Shown: piece after piece, positions 59,641 through 64,000 of the stretch
Layout: every line of letters starts with the position of its first letter
How positions within the stretch are numbered: position 1 is the stretch's first letter
Assembly: GCF_003945385.1 (NCBI RefSeq)
Contig: NZ_AP018920.1
Coordinates: 930,001 to 994,000, forward strand
Length of the DNA stretch: 64,000 bases
Direction: 5' to 3'
From: Pseudonocardia autotrophica
GTDB lineage: Bacteria > Actinomycetota > Actinomycetes > Mycobacteriales > Pseudonocardiaceae
Position numbers and translations under genes: made by a program
The notes under the pieces: model-generated
The model's input: only the letters and a program-made list of their open reading frames with translations
Told to the model about the DNA's origin: nothing
Database searches by the model: none

Positions 59641-60334
59641 GCCACGGAGTGTCCCAGCAACGACGGGCCGGCCGAGCACGCCGGTGGCCCGTAGCCCGAT
59701 CGCGGTCGTCGACGGCCACGTCCGGCACGGGTGGGAGATCAGCGCCCGGGCCGCCGCCGCCGAGCTGACCCTGCGCGACGAGTCCCCGCTGGCGAAGGTC
59801 GTCGTCCGCGGACCGTTCGCGGGGTCGGTGCGGTCCCGGCTGGGCGTGCCGTTCGGCCGGATCATCCGGACCGAGATCCCGGACCAGGGCCCGGTGCTGG
59901 TGGTCGGTGCCGGGCCGGGGGAGTGGCTCGTCCTGGGGCCGGTGGGAACCGGTGGCGGGCTGGTGGTCGCGCTGGAGAAGCTGCTCTCGGACACCGGCGA
60001 GTTCGTGTCGGTCGTGGACATCACGCACGGCCGGGCGCTGGTGCGGCTGCACGGCAGCGCCGCCCGGCAGGTACTGGCCAAGGTCACCGGTATCGACCTC
60101 GGCGACGACGCCACCCCGGACGGCTCGGCGTTGCGCACCTCGGTCGCCCGGATCGTGACCGATCTGGTCCGTGACGACCGGGACGGCGCGGTGTCCTACC
60201 TGTTGCACTGCGAGCGGTCGTCGGGGCAGTTCCTGTTCGACCAGCTCGTCGACGCGGGCGCGGAGTTCGGTCTGGACGTCACCGGATTCGACACCGGACC
60301 CGGCACGGTCGCCGACGGCCGGGGGCCGCGCTGA
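59633..60334 (+). CDS. mgdD: Sarcosine oxidase gamma-like protein (N-methylglutamate dehydrogenase subunit D)
   Basis: GGGGAAG precedes the ATG; 233 residues. LTLRDESPLAKVVVRGPF, VLVVGAGPGEWLVLGP, VSVVDITHGRALVRLHGSAA and SVARIVTDLVRDDRDGAVSY, LLHCERSSGQFLFDQLVDAG match the SoxG fold, related to GcvT. Its end, about 30 residues past this fold, is variable. It closes the mgdABCD group and overlaps mgdC, so subunits are made in step. Confidence 0.88.
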   Translation: MPEPRSVPATTGRPSTPVARSPIAVVDGHVRHGWEISARAAAAELTLRDESPLAKVVVRGPFAGSVRSRLGVPFGRIIRTEIPDQGPVLVVGAGPGEWLVLGPVGTGGGLVVALEKLLSDTGEFVSVVDITHGRALVRLHGSAARQVLAKVTGIDLGDDATPDGSALRTSVARIVTDLVRDDRDGAVSYLLHCERSSGQFLFDQLVDAGAEFGLDVTGFDTGPGTVADGRGPR

Positions 60335-60458
60335 CGGCGCCCGGCGACAGCGCAGCGACCGAGCAGTGACCCGAGGAGCGGGCGAGCCGTGGTGCCCCGG
60401 CCGCCCGCTCGCCGGCCCATGCCCCGGCACCGGAACGGCAACGACGAAGGAGATCCCC

Positions 60459-61319
60459 GTGAACGCCACGCTCATCGACGGGAAGGCCGCAGCGGCCGAG
60501 CTCCGGGCCGAGGTCGCCCGGCAGGTCGCCGAACTGCCGGCGAGCCCGGGCCTGGCCACGTTGCTGGTCGGCGACGATCCCGCCTCGGCGATCTACGTCG
60601 CGAACAAACGCAAGCAGTCCACGGCGGTCGGCATCCGCGATCTGCACCGCCACCTGCCTGCCGACGTGGAGCAGGTCGAGCTCGCGGCGGTGCTCGACGA
60701 GCTCGCGGAGGACCCGGAGGTGACCGGGATCCTGCTGCAGCTCCCGCTGCCGCGCCACCTCGATGCCACCGCGCTGCTCGCCCGCATCCCCCCGGAGAAG
60801 GACGTCGACGGCCTGACCGAACGCAGTGCCGGGAAGCTGGCACTCGGCACCGCCGGCCTGCGTCCGTGCACCCCGTCCGGGGTGATCCACCTCCTGGACC
60901 GGGCGGGCGTCCAGCTCGAAGGCGCGGACGCGGTGGTCGTGGGGCGGTCACTGCTGGTCGGCCAGCCACAGGCCCAGATGCTGATGGAACGCAACGCGAC
61001 GGTCACGGTCTGTCACTCCCGGACCCGGGATGTGGCCGCGATGACCCGGCGGGCCGACGTGATCGTCGCGGCGGCGGGAGTGCCACGGATGATCGGCGCC
61101 GATGCGGTGAAGCCGGGCGCGGTGGTCATCGATGTGGGGATGCACCGCCTCGAGTCCGGTCTGTGCGGCGACGTCGACACCGAGGCCGTCGCGCGCACGG
61201 CGTCGGCGATCACGCCGGTTCCGGGCGGTGTGGGGCCGATGACCATTGCGATGCTGCTGCGCAACACCGTCCTCGCCGCACAGCTGACCGATGCCGCGGC
61301 GGTGGGGACCGGTAGGTGA
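60459..61319 (+). CDS. folD: Methylene-THF dehydrogenase/methenyl-THF cyclohydrolase
   Basis: AAGGAG precedes the GTG; 286 residues. LVGDDPASAIYVANKRKQST has the catalytic YxxxK; GILLQLPLPRHLD, IPPEKDVDGLTERSAGKLAL, VVVGRSLLVGQPQAQMLMER and ITPVPGGVGPMTIAMLLRNT are family blocks. It turns methylene-THF from MgdABCD into formyl-THF with NADP. With PurU this frees THF and yields formate. It lies 124 bp behind mgdD and probably belongs to the same transcript. The family consensus S in VVGRS is kept; the V-G-K/R-P loop is diverged. Confidence 0.95.
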   Translation: MNATLIDGKAAAAELRAEVARQVAELPASPGLATLLVGDDPASAIYVANKRKQSTAVGIRDLHRHLPADVEQVELAAVLDELAEDPEVTGILLQLPLPRHLDATALLARIPPEKDVDGLTERSAGKLALGTAGLRPCTPSGVIHLLDRAGVQLEGADAVVVGRSLLVGQPQAQMLMERNATVTVCHSRTRDVAAMTRRADVIVAAAGVPRMIGADAVKPGAVVIDVGMHRLESGLCGDVDTEAVARTASAITPVPGGVGPMTIAMLLRNTVLAAQLTDAAAVGTGR

Positions 61320-61709
61320 CCGCTTCCCGACCGCGCCCGGGCGGCCTCGCCGGCAGCCCGGGTGCTGCGGGGCGTGCGGCCCGGCGACGATGCCGGGGCT
61401 GCCCGCCGCGCGAGCCCACGGAACGTCCGGCCCGGGTGGCCGGGCGGTACCCGGCATCCGGTCGGAGCCGGAGGTCGATCACACAGGGTGACGGTGGGTC
61501 GGTCGTGGCCGATGCCGCTGTGATCCTTGACACCGATCTCGGGCCGTGGCTAGCTTCACCCTGAATGGTCTTTCACTAGGTCCAATGATGTACCGGTGGT
61601 CCTCCCTTCGAGGTCCGGGTCCCGGGGCGGCGCAGCAGCGGGCGCCCCGGCCGGCGGCGGAGGGTGCGGCACCCGTATGTCGTCCGTGCCGACAGAACGG
61701 AAACCAGCC
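61320..61709 (+). promoter_or_regulatory. Gene-free stretch with promoter of the second glnT gene
   Basis: TTGACA (61527-61532), an 18-bp spacer and TAGCTT (61551-61556) form a good sigma-70-type promoter, followed by the less GC-rich GGTCTTTCACTAGGTCC with a direct repeat GGTC. The inverted-repeat sequence of the purU/glnT gap is not present here. The first 180 bases show nothing I can name. Confidence 0.55.
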
Positions 61710-63095
61710 GTGGCCGACAAGACCGAGTCCCTCGAAGAGGTCCGACGGGTCGTCGAGGACAACGACATCGAGTTCATCTTCGCCTCCTTCAGCGAGGTCC
61801 GCGGGAAGTCCAGCGCGAAGCTGGTGCCCGTGTCCCAGCTCGACACCCTGTTCGGTGCCGGCGTCGGGTTCGCCGGGTACGCCGCGGGGGAGATCGGGCA
61901 GGGCCCGCACAGCCCCGACATCGAGCTGATCCCGGATCCGGCGACGCTGCGGATCGTGCCGTGGCGCCCGGGGCTGGCCCATCTCATCGGCGACGCCCGG
62001 GTCGACGGCGGGAGCTGGCCCTACTGCCCCCGCAGCATCCTGCGCCGGCAGATCGCCCGGGCCGCGGAGCTCGGCTACGAGTTCCGGATCGGGTTCGAGG
62101 CGGAGTTCATGCTCGTCGATCACGACGAGAACGGGAAGCTGGTCGTCGCCGACCGCCACGACACGTGGCCGAAGCCCTGCTACGACGTCAAGGGCCTGAC
62201 CAGGCAGTACGACTTCGTGACCCAGCTGTCGCGGTACGTGACCGGGCTCGGCTGGGAGAACTACGCGGTCGACCACGAGGACGCGAACGGCCAGTTCGAG
62301 TGCAACGTGACCTTCGCCGACGCCCTGGAGACCGCCGATCGTGCGGTCTTCTTCCGCTACATGGTCGAGACCGTCGCACAGCAGCACGACATGATCGCCA
62401 CGTTCATGCCGAAGCCGTTCACCGACAACACCGGGAACGGGTTCCACTACACGATGAGCCTCTGGGACCCGGAGACCGAGACCAACCTGTTCGAGGACCC
62501 GCAGGACCCGCTGGGGCTGTCGCAGCTCGGCTACCGGTTCGCCGCCGGGATCCTCGACCACGCCCGCGGTTACGCCGCGATGGTGGCTCCCACGGTCAAC
62601 AGCTACAAGCGGATGAAGGCCGGGACCGACGCGATCCGCACCTGGGTCCCGGTGGCCATGGCCTACGGGGGGAACAACCGTACCCAGATGCTGCGGATCG
62701 CTCGGCCGGGTGCGATCGAGGACCGCACACCGGACTTCTCCGGAAGCCCGTACCTGGGGTTCGCGGCGGCGCTGGCGGCGGGTCTCGACGGTATCGAGCG
62801 CAACCTGCAGGTCGGTGAACCGAACACCGCGAACCTCTACGAGTACTCGCCGCGCCAGCTCCGGGAGCGCGGTCTGGGGCTGCTGCCCGGCAGCCTGCTG
62901 GAGGCGGTCCACTACCTGGAGAAGGACGACGTGCTCCGGTCGGCGTTCGGGACGGTGCCGGTGGACCGCGCGGACGCTCCCGGCGAGGTCGAGGACTTCG
63001 TGGACTACTACGCGCGCCTCAAGCGCGACGAGTTCCACGCCGTGAACGACGTGGTGGCTCAGCACGAGGTCGACCGCTACCTGCAGTTCCCGTGA
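61710..63095 (+). CDS. glnT: Type III glutamine synthetase-like ligase (copy 2)
   Basis: The GTG at 61710 is chosen because the product then starts VADKTESLEEVRRVVEDNDI, aligning with the start of the first copy; an ATG at 61677 would add 11 residues. There are 461 residues with FIFASFSEVRGKSSAKLVPV, FRIGFEAEFMLVDHDENGK, VDHEDANGQFECNVTFADAL, ATFMPKPFTDNTGNGFHYTM and APTVNSYKRMKAGTDAIRTW. The catalytic positions agree with copy 1. It has its own promoter and precedes an Rh-type channel. One copy may make gamma-glutamylmethylamide and the other act on another amine or ammonia. Confidence 0.9.
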   Translation: MADKTESLEEVRRVVEDNDIEFIFASFSEVRGKSSAKLVPVSQLDTLFGAGVGFAGYAAGEIGQGPHSPDIELIPDPATLRIVPWRPGLAHLIGDARVDGGSWPYCPRSILRRQIARAAELGYEFRIGFEAEFMLVDHDENGKLVVADRHDTWPKPCYDVKGLTRQYDFVTQLSRYVTGLGWENYAVDHEDANGQFECNVTFADALETADRAVFFRYMVETVAQQHDMIATFMPKPFTDNTGNGFHYTMSLWDPETETNLFEDPQDPLGLSQLGYRFAAGILDHARGYAAMVAPTVNSYKRMKAGTDAIRTWVPVAMAYGGNNRTQMLRIARPGAIEDRTPDFSGSPYLGFAAALAAGLDGIERNLQVGEPNTANLYEYSPRQLRERGLGLLPGSLLEAVHYLEKDDVLRSAFGTVPVDRADAPGEVEDFVDYYARLKRDEFHAVNDVVAQHEVDRYLQFP

Positions 63096-63130
63096 CCGCG
63101 GCGGGACGACGTACGGAGGGAGGACCGATC

Positions 63131-64000
63131 GTGACGATGCGTCGTGTGCTCGTGGTGGTCGCCATCGCGGTGCTGGCCTCGGTGCTCGGTGGCGGGGTCG
63201 CCTCGGCCGCGGAGGACGGCAGCCTGGAGGCCACGCTGTTCCAGTTCCACCGGGGTCAGGACATCTTCCTGATGCTGATGCTGGTGGCGTTCCTGATGTT
63301 GTTCATCCGCCGCTACGAGTGGGGGGTCTGCCTGGCGACCCTCCTCGTGCTCTCGGTCAGCTGGCCGCTCTACCTGATCGGGCACACCCTGCTGGGGAAC
63401 CCGCTCGACATCGAGGCGGTGATCCTCGGGGTCTTCGCCTCGATCACGCTCGTCATCGCGATCGGGGTGTTCCTGGGGCACATCTCGACGAGCCTGTTCC
63501 TGGTGGCGGCGGTGCTGTTCGTCCCCGGCTACATGCTCAACGAGTGGTTCATGTTCTCCTACCTCGACGGGGTGCTCGACGCAGGTGGGTCGATCCTGGT
63601 CCACATGTTCGCGGCCTACTGGGGCTGGGGCGTGATCCTCGCCCTGCGCAACAGTGCGATCCTCCGGGAACCGATGCGCACCACCACGCACAGTGTCTCG
63701 TTCGTGTGGCTGGCGAGCCTGCTGCTGTTCGTGCTCTGGCCGTCGTTCGTGACGGCGCTGCTGCCGCCGGACCAGATCATCCCGGCCATGATCAACTGCT
63801 ATTTGGCGTTGATGGCGTCCGCGCTGTGCGCCTACCTGCTGATGTACGTGCTGCGCCGGCGGATCGACCCGCTGGCGTACACCTACGCGCTCCTCGCGGG
63901 CGGGGTGGCGATCGGCGCGACGGTCGATCTCGCCACGCCGTGGCAGGCCTGGCTGATCGGTGCCGCCGGCGGGATCGTGTCGACCCTGTCGTTCCTGTAC
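63131..64000 (+). CDS. Rh-type ammonium/methylammonium channel (3' end outside window)
   Basis: GGAGGGAGGA stands before GTG 63131 and ATG 63137. A signal-like helix (VLVVVAIAVLASVLGGGVAS) is followed by at least nine helices. FQFHRGQDIFLMLMLVAFLM then LFIRRYEWG matches the Rh start, DAGGSILVHMFAAYWGWGVI is the Rh block with the pore His, and LAGGVAIGATVDLATPWQAW then IGAAGGIVSTLSFLY is the typical later helix. The Rh/Amt superfamily conducts ammonia or methylammonium. The frame is open at the window end; about 290 of some 400 residues are seen. It is 35 bp behind the second glnT gene. Confidence 0.85.
   Translation, partial: MTMRRVLVVVAIAVLASVLGGGVASAAEDGSLEATLFQFHRGQDIFLMLMLVAFLMLFIRRYEWGVCLATLLVLSVSWPLYLIGHTLLGNPLDIEAVILGVFASITLVIAIGVFLGHISTSLFLVAAVLFVPGYMLNEWFMFSYLDGVLDAGGSILVHMFAAYWGWGVILALRNSAILREPMRTTTHSVSFVWLASLLLFVLWPSFVTALLPPDQIIPAMINCYLALMASALCAYLLMYVLRRRIDPLAYTYALLAGGVAIGATVDLATPWQAWLIGAAGGIVSTLSFLY

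Noticed and set aside
61551..61600. A copy of the purU/glnT inverted-repeat operator before the second glnT gene
   Set aside because: I compared CTCTCCAAAGGTACTAA with this stretch; only scattered bases agree.

Overview
The window is a 64 kb chromosomal piece of a very GC-rich (about 73%) actinobacterium. The GTG/ATG starts with GGAGG-type ribosome sites and the order pmt / rsmI ... metG-tatD-rpf-rsmA ... ispE match the mycobacterial and pseudonocardial housekeeping locus. An F420-type luciferase-like oxidoreductase, SARP-type and Rpf proteins agree. A Pseudonocardiaceae genome (Pseudonocardia-like) is my best guess; this is inference.

Layout. (1) 1-2118: the end of a rimJ-like acetyltransferase, the divisome/gephyrin-receptor protein GlpR/SepX and a tRNA-Ala(CGC). 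(2) 2119-6240: a decayed island behind the tRNA. It holds a serine-recombinase tail, a 2H-phosphoesterase/NUDIX fusion, an unknown gene split by an intact IS5/ISL2-like element with a visible 3-bp target duplication, and an AbiEi antitoxin whose AbiEii toxin is cut to about 33 codons. (3) 6278-12249: small orphan genes, copC-copD and protein O-mannosyltransferase. (4) 12274-20472: rsmI, a KhtT/KhtU-like antiporter pair, a TetR gene, metG-tatD, an rpf gene with a strongly structured leader, and rsmA. (5) 20493-30336: an iron-type ABC importer and a catabolic block (two GntR regulators, isopropylmalate-dehydrogenase family enzyme, aldehyde dehydrogenase, SDR, MFS, a hydantoinase remnant) lying between rsmA and ispE. 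(6) 30399-40566: ispE, an ABC-F protein, then a DrrAB-like exporter whose promoter carries about eleven 11-bp tandem repeats, facing a large SARP/AfsR-type regulator; a dehalogenase-like hydrolase with a degenerate partial copy of itself nearby. (7) 40547-44871: a tightly overlapping leftward operon for nicotinamide salvage (NAMPT, an OMP-decarboxylase-like protein, PncC/CinA-like, HAD phosphatase, winged-helix regulator), preceded by a candidate leaderless Cys/Arg/His-rich leader peptide. (8) 45017-49094: M20 dipeptidase, fatty-acyl-AMP ligase, EamA transporter. (9) 49276-64000: a complete N-methylglutamate-pathway locus.

The last block is the main metabolic system. Type III glutamine synthetase-like ligases (two copies) would make gamma-glutamylmethylamide. 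The three-part MgsABC glutamate-synthase-like complex would make N-methylglutamate. The four-part sarcosine-oxidase-like MgdABCD would oxidise it to glutamate plus methylene-tetrahydrofolate. FolD and PurU would turn the C1 unit into formate, and an Rh-type channel would bring in ammonium or methylammonium. The divergent purU/glnT promoters are an inverted duplication of each other, which suggests one regulator for both arms. No regulator gene for the locus lies inside the window.
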